NCBI RefSeq assembly: GCF_025151385.1 | Contig: NZ_CP102287.1 | Span: 1,116,001-1,180,000, forward strand | Reading direction: 5' to 3' | Source: Hoylesella buccalis ATCC 35310 | GTDB lineage: Bacteria > Bacteroidota > Bacteroidia > Bacteroidales > Bacteroidaceae | DNA: 64,000 nt | Part shown: piece by piece, positions 54,143-62,368 of the stretch | Layout of the letters: each line of letters starts with the position of its first letter | Position numbering within the stretch: position 1 is the first letter of the stretch | Notes under the pieces: model-generated | Databases searched by the model: none | Told to the model about the DNA's origin: nothing | Seen by the model: the letters and a program-made list of their open reading frames with translations, nothing else | Made by a program: the position numbers and the translations under genes

Positions 54143-55372
54143 ATGAAAACAGAAAAAATGAAGGTGTTGCTCTACCTCAAAAAGAGCGGTCTGGACAAGT
54201 CGGGCAAGGCTCCGATTATGGGACGCATTACCATTGGACGTTCCATCGCCCAGTTCAGTTGCAAGCTCTCCTGTAATCCTGGCTTGTGGAATCCCCGTGA
54301 GAGCAGAATGGACGGAAAGAGCCGTGAGGCGGTGGAGGTGAATGGCAGGTTGGAGAACTTGCTGCTGTCCATCCAGTCAGCCTATCAGTCTTTGCTTGCA
54401 AGAGGTTGCCCATTTGACGTAACCGATGTGAAGGAACAGTTTCAAGGCAGTGTGCAGACACGGTGCATGCTCATTGAAAGGCTGAATATGCTCATTAAAG
54501 AGAAAGAAAGTCATATCGGTGTAGACATCAGAAAAGAGTCCATGGCAAGCTATCACTCCACGAGAATCCACTTGCTGGAGTTCATCCAAAAGAAGTATAA
54601 GGTTTCTGACTTAGCCTTCTCACAACTGACAGAGAACTTCATCCACGAGTTTCAGCAGTACTTCTTGGGAGAGTGTGGATTTCAGGAAAGCTCATTCTAC
54701 AATGTCGCCACCCATTTGAAAACAGTTTGCAGGCTGGCTTACCGTGAGGGATTGGCAGACATCCTGCTTTTCGACAAAGTCAAAATCAGCAAGGGCGATA
54801 AGAAACTCCCAAAGGCACTTGACAGACGTTCACTTGACAAACTAATGAATACCCACTTCGGAGAGTTGGAGGAAGAAATGGAAACAGCAAGGGATTTGTT
54901 TGTTTTTGCCTGTCATACAGGTGTAGCCTATTGTGATTTAATGGGATTAAGTAAGACACATCTTGTCCGTGATGATGAGGAAAATCTTTGGATGAAGTTC
55001 AATAGGAAGAAGACAGGTGTACTTTGCCGTATTAAGTTGTTGCCTGAAGCGATTAGGATAATAGAGAAGTATCGAGGCGAAGAAAGGGAAAGACTGCTGC
55101 CACAGATGAAGTATGCCACCTATCAGTCGTATCTTAAAGCATTGCGCCTTAGAGAGGATATAGCCTTTCCCTTTACCACGCATACGGCAAGACACACCTT
55201 TGCCACACTTATCACGCTTGAGCAAGGAGTACCTATTGAAACGGTGAGCAAGATGCTCGGACATAGCAACGTAAGCATGACCGAGCGTTATGCAAAGGTA
55301 ACACCGCAGAAACTCTTTGAGGAATTTGACCGTTTCCTTTCTTTCACTGAAGATATGCAGTTAACAATCTGA
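54143..55372 (+). CDS. tyrosine recombinase 1 (Bacteroidetes-type site-specific integrase)
   Basis: 409 residues: an arm-type DNA-binding N-terminus (~8-95, GRITIGRSIAQFSCKLSCNPGLW), a SAM-like core-binding domain (~110-215) and a catalytic domain (~230-395). Box II reads HTARHTFATLITLEQGVP, then LGHSNVSMTERYAKVT with the nucleophilic Tyr (~387). The usual box I Arg is absent (CHTGVAYCDLMGL), as known for IntDOT-type integrases. It is followed after 52 bp by a second recombinase gene, a tandem typical of Bacteroides/Prevotella conjugative or mobilizable elements. It mediates integration and excision of the element starting here. Confidence 0.93.
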   Translation: MKTEKMKVLLYLKKSGLDKSGKAPIMGRITIGRSIAQFSCKLSCNPGLWNPRESRMDGKSREAVEVNGRLENLLLSIQSAYQSLLARGCPFDVTDVKEQFQGSVQTRCMLIERLNMLIKEKESHIGVDIRKESMASYHSTRIHLLEFIQKKYKVSDLAFSQLTENFIHEFQQYFLGECGFQESSFYNVATHLKTVCRLAYREGLADILLFDKVKISKGDKKLPKALDRRSLDKLMNTHFGELEEEMETARDLFVFACHTGVAYCDLMGLSKTHLVRDDEENLWMKFNRKKTGVLCRIKLLPEAIRIIEKYRGEERERLLPQMKYATYQSYLKALRLREDIAFPFTTHTARHTFATLITLEQGVPIETVSKMLGHSNVSMTERYAKVTPQKLFEEFDRFLSFTEDMQLTI

Positions 55373-55424
55373 TTCCTATTTTTTTCTATCTTATCATTAC
55401 TTATAAATCAAGACTACCAAGACA

Positions 55425-56720
55425 ATGAGAAGTACATTCAAGATACTATTTTATATCAACAGACAGAAGACAAAGGCAGACGGCAATACCGCCATTCTCT
55501 GCCGTATCACCATTGACGGAAAGAATACCGCCATTACCACAGGAGAAGAGTGTAAAGTCTCCGAGTGGAACACCAAGCAGGGTTTGACAACCAACAGGAA
55601 GACCAATCAAAGAATCAATGAGTTCAGGGATTTGGTGGAAAAGACCTATCGGGACATTCTTTTAAAGAACGGAGTTGTAAGCGTGGAACTTATCAAGAAC
55701 CGCTTGCAAGGTATTGCCACCAATCCGACCACGCTCCTTGCCATGAGCAGGGCGGAACTCCAAACAGTCCAGGAAAGTGTTGGCAGATCAAGGGCAGAGG
55801 GAACTTACCTAAATCTGTTCTATTCTGACAGAAATCTCCGTGAATTTGTAGAAAACAAAGGAGTGCAGGATATATCCATCGGAACAATTACAGAGGACTT
55901 GTTCGAGGAATACCGCTTCTTTCTCAAAAAACGTGGGCTGAAAGCATCCACCGTCAACAGCAACCTCTGCTGGCTGAGCCGACTGATGTTCCGTGCGGTC
56001 AGCAAGAGAATTATCCGCTGCAATCCCTTTGAGAACGCCAAGTATGAAAAAGCAGAAAAGAAGATACGCTTTCTGCAAAAGAGCGATGTGATGAAACTTA
56101 TGGCAATGAAGATGAACGACAAGGAAGCGGAGCTGGCAAGACTGATGTTTGTCTTTTCCTGCTTCACAGGCTTGGCTATCTCAGATATGGAGAATTTGGA
56201 ATACAAGCATATCCAAACGGCATCGGACGGACAGATGTACATAAGAAAGGAACGTCAGAAGACCAAGGTTGAGTTCATCGTGCCGTTACATCCCATAGCG
56301 GAAACCATCATCACTCATTGCCGGAAAGAGCCGGAAAGAAACGAGGTACAGCAGACGGTGAAAGAAAAAGGCGACCACCTTGTTTTTCACCGTGATTGCA
56401 GCCGCAGTGTCATGGATGCCAAACTGAGTATTGTGGGAAAGGCTTGTGGTATTCGCCAAAGACTTTCCTTCCACATGGCAAGACATACATTCGGCACGAT
56501 GAGCCTAAGCGCAGGTATTCCCATTGAGAGCATAGCCAAGATGATGGGGCATACCTCCATATCAAGCACTCAAGTCTATGCGCAGGTAACGGACAGGAAG
56601 ATATCAGAGGATATGGACAGGCTCATTGCCAAGCAATCGGCAAAAGAAAAGGAAACTTTGGAGAGAGAGGCTTGTGAACCTTCGGATATTGTAACCTGTA
56701 AAATGGAGGAAACGGCATGA
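55425..56720 (+). CDS. tyrosine recombinase 2
   Basis: 431 residues, same architecture as its neighbour but clearly diverged: arm-binding N-terminus (FYINRQKTKADGNTAILCRIT), core-binding domain (~115-215), catalytic domain with FHMARHTFGTMSLSAGIP and MGHTSISSTQVYAQVT carrying the catalytic Tyr (~388). Box I again lacks the Arg (CFTGLAISDMENL). Its stop overlaps the start of the following gene (ATGA at 56717-56720). Why two recombinases are needed is not known; one may serve excision or a second site. Confidence 0.92.
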   Translation: MRSTFKILFYINRQKTKADGNTAILCRITIDGKNTAITTGEECKVSEWNTKQGLTTNRKTNQRINEFRDLVEKTYRDILLKNGVVSVELIKNRLQGIATNPTTLLAMSRAELQTVQESVGRSRAEGTYLNLFYSDRNLREFVENKGVQDISIGTITEDLFEEYRFFLKKRGLKASTVNSNLCWLSRLMFRAVSKRIIRCNPFENAKYEKAEKKIRFLQKSDVMKLMAMKMNDKEAELARLMFVFSCFTGLAISDMENLEYKHIQTASDGQMYIRKERQKTKVEFIVPLHPIAETIITHCRKEPERNEVQQTVKEKGDHLVFHRDCSRSVMDAKLSIVGKACGIRQRLSFHMARHTFGTMSLSAGIPIESIAKMMGHTSISSTQVYAQVTDRKISEDMDRLIAKQSAKEKETLEREACEPSDIVTCKMEETA

Positions 56721-57139
56721 AGACAATCAATAATCCCAAAAGAAAAGTAAGCGTAACCAATCAGCGCAGTTATTTCGACTGGACTGATGGAATGCAGGTT
56801 GTTCGCAGAGGAAATGGCGAAATTGGCATGACAGAGAGCGAACTTGTGAGGTTCTTCGGGGTAACATGGAGAAAACTCAACCATAGGCTGCAAACGATAA
56901 TAAAATCCTCCAACCTGCATCCCGATGAAAGGGGTGCAGGTGAGGAAGTTATTTATGCAAACGAACAACTAAAAGGTTATGCTACGCTCTATCCACTTCC
57001 TATTATCATTGCCCTTTCCTTTCATCTTGACAGCGTAGAGGCAGATATGTTTAGGAAATATCTCTGCCAAACACTGCAATCCCCTGCGCCAATATTCATT
57101 CCTATTATTGTTGATACAAGTGGCATACAGGGGTGCTGA
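56717..57139 (+). CDS. recombinase-coupled protein of the mobile element, possible HTH
   Basis: 140 residues, not assigned to a known family. TESELVRFFGVTWRKLNHRLQTIIKS (~40-65) looks like a helix-turn-helix, similar in style to RhuM-type N-termini. The remainder (LKGYATLYPLPIIIALSFHLDSVEADMFRKYL) is helical, and the tail is hydrophobic. It overlaps recombinase 2 by 4 bp (translational coupling), so an accessory or regulatory role in integration/excision is plausible. Confidence 0.68.
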   Translation: MKTINNPKRKVSVTNQRSYFDWTDGMQVVRRGNGEIGMTESELVRFFGVTWRKLNHRLQTIIKSSNLHPDERGAGEEVIYANEQLKGYATLYPLPIIIALSFHLDSVEADMFRKYLCQTLQSPAPIFIPIIVDTSGIQGC

Positions 57140-57158
57140 ATGGCAGTTATATAGACTA

Positions 57159-57430
57159 ATAATTAGTGTTTACTGAATAAATTATATTCGTTTGACATAC
57201 AATAAATTATATTGTTTTATCTTTGGTTGTTTAACATAAAATTCGTACCTTTACAGTGTTAAATCAGAAGTGATGTGCTATTTTGTCAAGAACGTGATGA
57301 AGTTCCTCATGGAACTTTGTCTTGCCCTTTTCGAAATTAAGCTCAATTTATGGACAAATGCCATTGCAAAGTTTAGAGTCCGCTGCTTTGCAGTCATGGC
57401 AATTTATTAATTCAGCGAACACTAATTATA
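57159..57430. mobile_element. small inverted-repeat element (MITE or IS remnant)
   Basis: Ends are inverted 20-bp repeats with two mismatches: ATAATTAGTGTTTACTGAAT at 57159-57178 and, on the other strand, ATAATTAGTGTTCGCTGAAT ending at 57430. The ~270-bp interior has no long ORF. A 45-codon frame (57274-57411: start MCYFVKNVMKFLME, end FAVMAIY) runs to the right end, as a transposase C-terminal remnant would. A clear target-site duplication was not found. Confidence 0.5.
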
Positions 57431-57682
57431 TCCTTTTTTCTTTCACTGTTATATTTTACTACATAACTACATTAAAGGTAAAGCGATGAAAGAGAAAGGA
57501 TTAATGAGTAGTAGGGCTATTATCGAAATGATACTACATAGTAACTACATTTAACCTTCTTCTTTCACTGCTTAGGTATATCTATAAAGAGTTCAATAAC
57601 CGCTATCATGATTTTTAGGCGTTTTTCAGGAAGATGACGAAAAAAAATTGCCTACTTATTTGCTTTTTTCATAAAAAGTACA

Positions 57683-57690
57683 TATATTTG
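57683..57690 (+). promoter_or_regulatory. -7 box of the first cargo lipoprotein
   Basis: TATATTTG, perfect match; start near 57697, ~31-nt leader before ATG 57728. The 57431-57682 stretch is AT-rich, contains repeated ACTACAT motifs and shows no gene. Confidence 0.55.
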
Positions 57691-57727
57691 CAGCGTATTT
57701 ATTTATAAAACTCTAAAACTTATAGTT

Positions 57728-58504
57728 ATGAAAGCAAAACAAACAATCCTTTACACTCTTACTTTCATATTGGCATTATTTGTAGGAGTATTAACATCGT
57801 GTTCTAATAATAATGAGGTAGCTGAAATTAATGCTACTAGAGATTACCTAACTGATTCTAAGGTTCTTGCTAAATTTGTTGATATAAATAAAACAGTTGG
57901 CGAGTACTATTTGAATGTAAATAAAACCTCTTTCAAAGATTTACTTTCTGATAAGGATTGGCAAGAATTGCAGAGCGTTAATCCTTTAAATAAACAAAGA
58001 TTTGAAAAAGAAATAGCAGAATTAAATATGCGATTACAAACCGCTGCAAATAATCCAAAAACTTCTCAAATAGTATATTCTACGTATAATGAAACTTGGA
58101 TTAGAAATCTTACACAAGATAATATAGTGCAAGTTGAAAATACCGTAAAAAGCTCTCTAACAAGAGGAAGTAATCTTGCAACATTATCAATTTTCCCTGA
58201 AAGTAAAAGTCAGTGTTATTTCACTTCTGGAAAGAAAATTATTTCAAGAATTCAATTAAATATCTTCAATGGTAGCTATTTCTTTTTTGACATTCTTTGT
58301 AAAACAGATGCAAAAAAAGAACCCAATCCGAATATGAATGAAAAACTAATAACTCTTTCAGGAGTATCAATGCTTCCATATAATTATTTTACTTGGACAG
58401 CATATAGCAATGATGCTAATATAAATTGGCAATTTGAAGGATTAGGTTATGAACCCAGAAATGGTGGTCCTATTGCCACTGCTACTTTTGAATCGTACAA
58501 TTAA
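57728..58504 (+). CDS. AT-rich cargo lipoprotein 1
   Basis: 258 residues. Signal peptide and lipobox LTSCSN (Cys ~25). The body is helical in the first half (QRFEKEIAELNMRLQTAANN) and beta-like in the second (QLNIFNGSYFFFDILCK; NINWQFEGLGYEP). No family is recognised. Codons are far more AT-rich than in flanking chromosomal genes, a sign of horizontal origin. It has its own promoter and a strong terminator, so it is an independent cargo gene of the mobile element; a function in surface interaction is only a possibility. Confidence 0.72.
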   Translation: MKAKQTILYTLTFILALFVGVLTSCSNNNEVAEINATRDYLTDSKVLAKFVDINKTVGEYYLNVNKTSFKDLLSDKDWQELQSVNPLNKQRFEKEIAELNMRLQTAANNPKTSQIVYSTYNETWIRNLTQDNIVQVENTVKSSLTRGSNLATLSIFPESKSQCYFTSGKKIISRIQLNIFNGSYFFFDILCKTDAKKEPNPNMNEKLITLSGVSMLPYNYFTWTAYSNDANINWQFEGLGYEPRNGGPIATATFESYN

Positions 58505-58519
58505 ATGTTTTTATATATG

Positions 58520-58547
58520 GGGGGATATTATATATCCCCCTATTTTT
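58520..58547 (+). terminator. terminator of cargo lipoprotein 1
   Basis: GGGGGATAT (58520-58528) pairs perfectly with ATATCCCCC (58532-58540), followed by TATTTTTT. Confidence 0.88.
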
Positions 58548-58559
58548 TAATTTAAACAA

Positions 58560-58997
58560 ATGAACTCCACGTATAAGTTATTAGTAATGTTTGTTTTCTC
58601 TTTCTGCTTAATAACTTGCACTACTAAAGACGATTATACTACTAGTAATGATATTGTAGAGAAACTTACAAATAAAATATGGGTAAATATTATCAAGGAT
58701 AAACCCAAAACGATGCATGAGCAATATATTTTTTTTAAGAATGGAACAGGATATCAAGTAGTTCAAGAATATCAAAACAAAGAAGTTGAAAAAGAAACAA
58801 AATCATTTTTTCATTGGACTTTTATGTATCCTGATAATAAAGTTATATATATAGATTGGGGATTGTATTGGAAAATAAATTCCTTGTCAGATGTTGTCTT
58901 TAATGTAGAGGAAACTTATGACGACCCCTATCAGACCCCTAGTCAACTCTATAAAAGAAAATTAGAGATGACCTCTAAAAACAGCATTTTTATGTAG
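58560..58997 (+). CDS. AT-rich cargo lipoprotein 2
   Basis: 145 residues. Signal peptide with lipobox LITCTT (Cys ~20), then a compact, probably beta-barrel-like domain (KLTNKIWVNIIKD; YIFFKNGTGYQVVQEY; FFHWTFMYPDNKVIYIDWGLYWKI). The motif order is reminiscent of lipocalin-like immunity or binding lipoproteins, but I cannot assign a family. It lies 55 bp after cargo lipoprotein 1, beyond that gene's terminator. A group II intron relic on the other strand begins ~20 bp after its stop. Confidence 0.68.
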   Translation: MNSTYKLLVMFVFSFCLITCTTKDDYTTSNDIVEKLTNKIWVNIIKDKPKTMHEQYIFFKNGTGYQVVQEYQNKEVEKETKSFFHWTFMYPDNKVIYIDWGLYWKINSLSDVVFNVEETYDDPYQTPSQLYKRKLEMTSKNSIFM

Positions 58998-59014
58998 TCG
59001 GTCTGAGTTATAAA

Positions 59015-59310
59015 GAAATCTGGTAGGAGGTAAATATTACTCATAAGAGGCATCCTCCTCCTACTTTTACATTTACCAACCTCCCACACCACCGTACGTG
59101 CCGTTCGGCATACGGCGGTTTTGTACTTTTACACCTCATGGTGTGTGGCAAGTTGTTTTCAGCTATCCCTTTGAGTAACATCACTTCTATCCTATTGTCG
59201 GATTTCGTCCTATCGTCTTGGATAGAGAGCTTCTTTCGGGCATCTGACGAAGAGGTTCGCAGGGTAGCAATCATTGGGCTTACTTGGGACTTGCACCCGT
59301 TAGATAATGC
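59015..59310 (-). mobile_element. ORF-less group II intron relic (domains V and VI plus domain I fragment)
   Basis: Read on the minus strand: a domain I-like GGGTGCAAGTCCC (59286-59298), then directly a domain V-like hairpin at 59087-59120 (CCGCCGTATGCC with GGCACGTACGGTGG around a GAAC loop). A domain VI-like hairpin follows with arms GTAGGAGG (59057-59064) and CCTCCTAC (59023-59030). There is no reverse transcriptase/maturase frame; the 77-codon ORF here is a read-through of intron RNA sequence. Most of domains I-IV is missing, so the relic is probably inactive. Confidence 0.62.
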
Positions 59311-59330
59311 TTATGCCGAGCGTACAAATA

Positions 59331-59368
59331 GACCGTTACTACATATGTAAGTAACGGTCAAATATTTT
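59331..59368. terminator. inverted repeat, probable terminator
   Basis: GACCGTTACT (59331-59340) and AGTAACGGTC (59350-59359), perfect 10-bp arms, followed on the plus strand by AAATATTTTTATA. It may end transcription of the convergent cargo genes. Confidence 0.5.
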
Positions 59369-60992
59369 TATAGATTTTGGGCTAATAGAATATTACCTTC
59401 TTCCTCCAAAGTGCACTCCTGAGAAAGACTTTTGTCTGGTGCCTCTTGTACAATCCTTGCACCTATCCATCCATTACCATCTCTTGTATATACTATACCT
59501 TCGCAAAAGAAGATTTCAGGCGTACCAAAAAAATCATTATCAGAAATATCTGGTTTTCCATCTATTATTAACTTAGAACCACCAAAGTTGATAGATACCT
59601 CCAATACAATATTTTTATAGTATTTTAGGAATGTGTTATGTACCCTATAACCTCCACCATTCCATGTTAAATCATTACTAAAGAAGCTATACACGGACTT
59701 ATCATTCTCAGAAAAGAATTGTATCTGCTTCCCTGAATTGCCCGTATCTAATCCTGAGAAAAATTTAATTACTTTATTTACCAAAAAAAGGTATAGAGTT
59801 TTTGCTTTTTTTTCAGAAGCTTTATTCTCTCCTAATACATTAAAGACACTTTCTCCTATAATAGGAATGACGTACGGACTTTTTGATGGATTCCCATTGT
59901 ATACTGTAGTCCACTTATTCTCAATCCCTCCCTTAAAATTCTTTGTTGCTCCTGCATAGGTTGTGAAACGATGATTATTAATACTATTCCATTGTTGTTG
60001 CAACTTTGACTTATTAAATTTCATGAAATCTTTAAAAACTGGTTCTTTTATTTGTTGTCTTACAATCAACGAAGATAGGCCATAATAGATTCCATCATCC
60101 CAATGTACCATTCTTCCCCAGCTTAAACCATGTCAAAGTTTTTTCATTACTTTACAGTCAATACCAATGGACACACCAAATACATAATCATATTGATATA
60201 AAGAAACATATAGTTTTCTGCGTGAATTTGAATTGAACCTGATTTTTATATGTTTCAGGTAACTAGGAGAAAATCTAATTATCTTATCTATAATATGAAC
60301 TTTAACTGCTCCTACTTTCGGAAAATTTTGCACATCTTCTCGCGTAAGTTCATGACGAGTTGCTGCCCTTGTTGTAGGTTGGTTAGGTATGACAACATCA
60401 TCAGAGTCTTCATCGAAATATTGTTCGTTGTCTATTGGACTAGAAGGGCTATCGTTCCATCTACAGAAGGTATCTTTCAACTTTACATTACCTAATTTCT
60501 TTAATCCCTCTGCAACATTAGTAAAGTCTTTCACTTTGGTAACTGCATTCTCAAGTTCTATCTTATTAGAGCAGTGGGTAAAGAATGTTCCATCTTTCGT
60601 TATACGATACAATGTATCATTAACAATAATTTCTAAGTTTTTATTCAGGAAATGTCTGAATTTTTCATCAGGAATAAGAAATCCTATCTGTTCGATATTC
60701 GTATTTCCTTCAGAAAAATCATTATAAATATCATCAGCAGATGAAAAAGAGTGCGAGGATCTTGTTTTAATTCCTTTTGTAATATCATAACTCTCAAGTG
60801 CTTTCTTAAAGGCATCCTTACTCTCAAAAGACATAATTTCGGCAGAAGTGCTTTCAGGAGAATGGAAGTTGTTTTTTCCCCTTGATCTACAATATCTTCT
60901 GAACTACAAGCACCCATAATAAGCAATTAGGCAATGCTACTAAGAAAAGTAATAAATGTTTTAATCTTATTTTTTTTGTGTGCAAAATAAAT
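59368..60992 (-). pseudogene. decayed cargo lipoprotein gene (frameshifts plus internal stop)
   Basis: Two adjacent frames are parts of one gene. The frame 60834-60133 ends at a TGA (60133-60135). The same frame continues without another stop through HGLSWGR into MVHWDDGIYYGLSS and ends at 59368. At the 5' side, GACSSEDIVDQGEK (lipoprotein start) is in another frame. A shift in the homopolymer block 60872-60881 (A6/G4 on the coding strand) would join it to NNFHSPESTSAEIMSFESK. The signal-peptide region (about 60930-60990) carries a further stop and lacks an ATG. If repaired it would be a ~520-residue lipoprotein with IIVNDTLYRITKDGTFFTH. No family was assigned. Confidence 0.7.
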
Positions 60993-61156
60993 AATAAAAG
61001 TCTTACACAATACCTATTTATAATGATTTTTACTTGAACATTTATGCTATTTTACTAATATTTGTATCAATTATTCACATCAATCTACTATTCTCTGTAT
61101 TTCCATTTTTTACCTGTAATAAGTGTTAATGCCAATTATAACTATTGAAGGCGGTT

Positions 61157-61459
61157 TTATTCGCATTCCTTATAATTATTATCCAACATTTTCTCCAAAT
61201 CCGACTCCTTATAAAGTATCTTTCCTGCAAAGTGTGTGTAGGGGATAATCCTCCTGTCCCGATAGTCCTGCAAGGTACGAGGGCTGATATACAGCCGCTC
61301 GCACACCTCCTTGCCTGTCAGGAAATGCTCACCGCCAAATAGCGGTTTGTGTGTCTGTGCCACTTCCTTTATCCGTCTGTTCACTCTTTCAAGTGCTGAC
61401 AGCACCACCTGCATATCATTCGCTTCCATATTCAAGTCCTTTATTGACTCCATTGTCAT
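61157..61459 (-). CDS. excisionase-like helix-turn-helix protein 1
   Basis: 100 residues. An N-terminal helix (VVLSALERVNRRIKEVAQ) is followed by a winged-helix HTH of the MerR/Xis type: FLTGKEVCERLYISPRTLQDYRD and RIIPYTHFAGKILYKESDLEKML. Proteins like this, in pairs, accompany integrases of Bacteroides elements (Xis2c/Xis2d of CTnDOT) and direct excision. It is co-oriented with the second HTH gene, 6 bp downstream of it. Confidence 0.85.
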   Translation of the reverse strand: MTMESIKDLNMEANDMQVVLSALERVNRRIKEVAQTHKPLFGGEHFLTGKEVCERLYISPRTLQDYRDRRIIPYTHFAGKILYKESDLEKMLDNNYKECE

Positions 61460-61465
61460 CTTGTT

Positions 61466-61768
61466 TTATGTGTTATTCTTAGATTTAACTGTTTTAGGCT
61501 TCTCCGATTTAGTCTGCAGCAGCCACTCCACGTCCTCACGCTTGTAGTAGCACTTATGCCCAATTTGGGCAAAGGGCAACACGCCCGTATCACGGTAATG
61601 CTGTAAGGTACGCTTACTGATGTTTAGCAACTTACATGCATCCCCGTTGTGCAGCCAATCGGTATGCTTGCTCTGTTCTCCTAAAGCCTTGTGGCAGGTC
61701 TCGGCAAGACAGAGTATCTCATTCCTCAACTTTGCCCAGTTTGAATCCGTAATGATAAAATATCCCAT
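61466..61768 (-). CDS. excisionase-like helix-turn-helix protein 2
   Basis: 100 residues, paralogous to the neighbouring gene: HNGDACKLLNISKRTLQHYRDTGVLPFAQIGHKCYYKREDVEWLL. The N-terminal helix (WAKLRNEILCLAETCHKALGE) may dimerise. First gene of the two-gene excisionase-type operon on the minus strand; likely binds the element ends or the integrase promoter together with its partner. Confidence 0.85.
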   Translation of the reverse strand: MGYFIITDSNWAKLRNEILCLAETCHKALGEQSKHTDWLHNGDACKLLNISKRTLQHYRDTGVLPFAQIGHKCYYKREDVEWLLQTKSEKPKTVKSKNNT

Positions 61769-62001
61769 AGTTTTATTGTTATTTTGTTTGTAATTCTATC
61801 TTATTGGTATTGACAATATCTTTGCCTGTTCTGCGTTTCACCGCACGTTTATGCCTACAAAAGTATGATGAGTTTGTCACACTTCAAAGCAGTAGGGAAC
61901 AGCAGGGAAATATCGGGAAGTTGAAGGAAAAGTTAACGCATTTTATCGGCAGCCGTTTGCGCATTATTACCCTGTTTTCTTCTTTCACCGTTAGTTTAGT
62001 G

Positions 62002-62038
62002 CAAAAATAGGACAATTCATGTCCGTGTATGTCCTATT
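62002..62038. promoter_or_regulatory. candidate promoter/operator upstream of the HTH pair
   Basis: Minus-strand -7 box TATTTTTG (62002-62009) overlaps the left arm of a perfect inverted repeat AATAGGACA (62006-62014) / TGTCCTATT (62030-62038). It would give a ~225-nt leader to the HTH genes. Apart from this dyad, the 61769-62368 gap shows no gene. Confidence 0.4.
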
Positions 62039-62368
62039 CAATCATTCTTCGTTCAAGTGGCACCTTGTAGCACTCTTGGTGTAAACAAACGCTACCTTTT
62101 TCTGTGCTGATACTATTGTTTGCAATATCGGTGCAGAATACCGCATACATGCGCAAAAGGTACATTCCTGCCTCTGCCTTTTCTTGTTATTTTATCATCT
62201 GTTTTGACTTAATTTGGGCTTCAATCAGTCATTTCTTTTCCTGTCTCCTCAAAAATCCGTGCGAACTTTATTGCGAATGAACGCAACATCATGCAAGCAC
62301 TCCCCGAATGCTTGGAACTTTCCCATTCTCTTCATAACTTCACTCTCGGAAACAAAAACAGGCATATA

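Noticed and set aside
57486..57554. 22-codon ORF starting MKEKGLMSSRAII
   Set aside because: Too short, within repeated ACTACAT sequence, and without a clear ribosome-binding context or homology.
59041..59274. 77-codon minus-strand ORF
   Set aside because: It reads through group II intron domain V-like structure; it is intron RNA sequence, not a protein gene.
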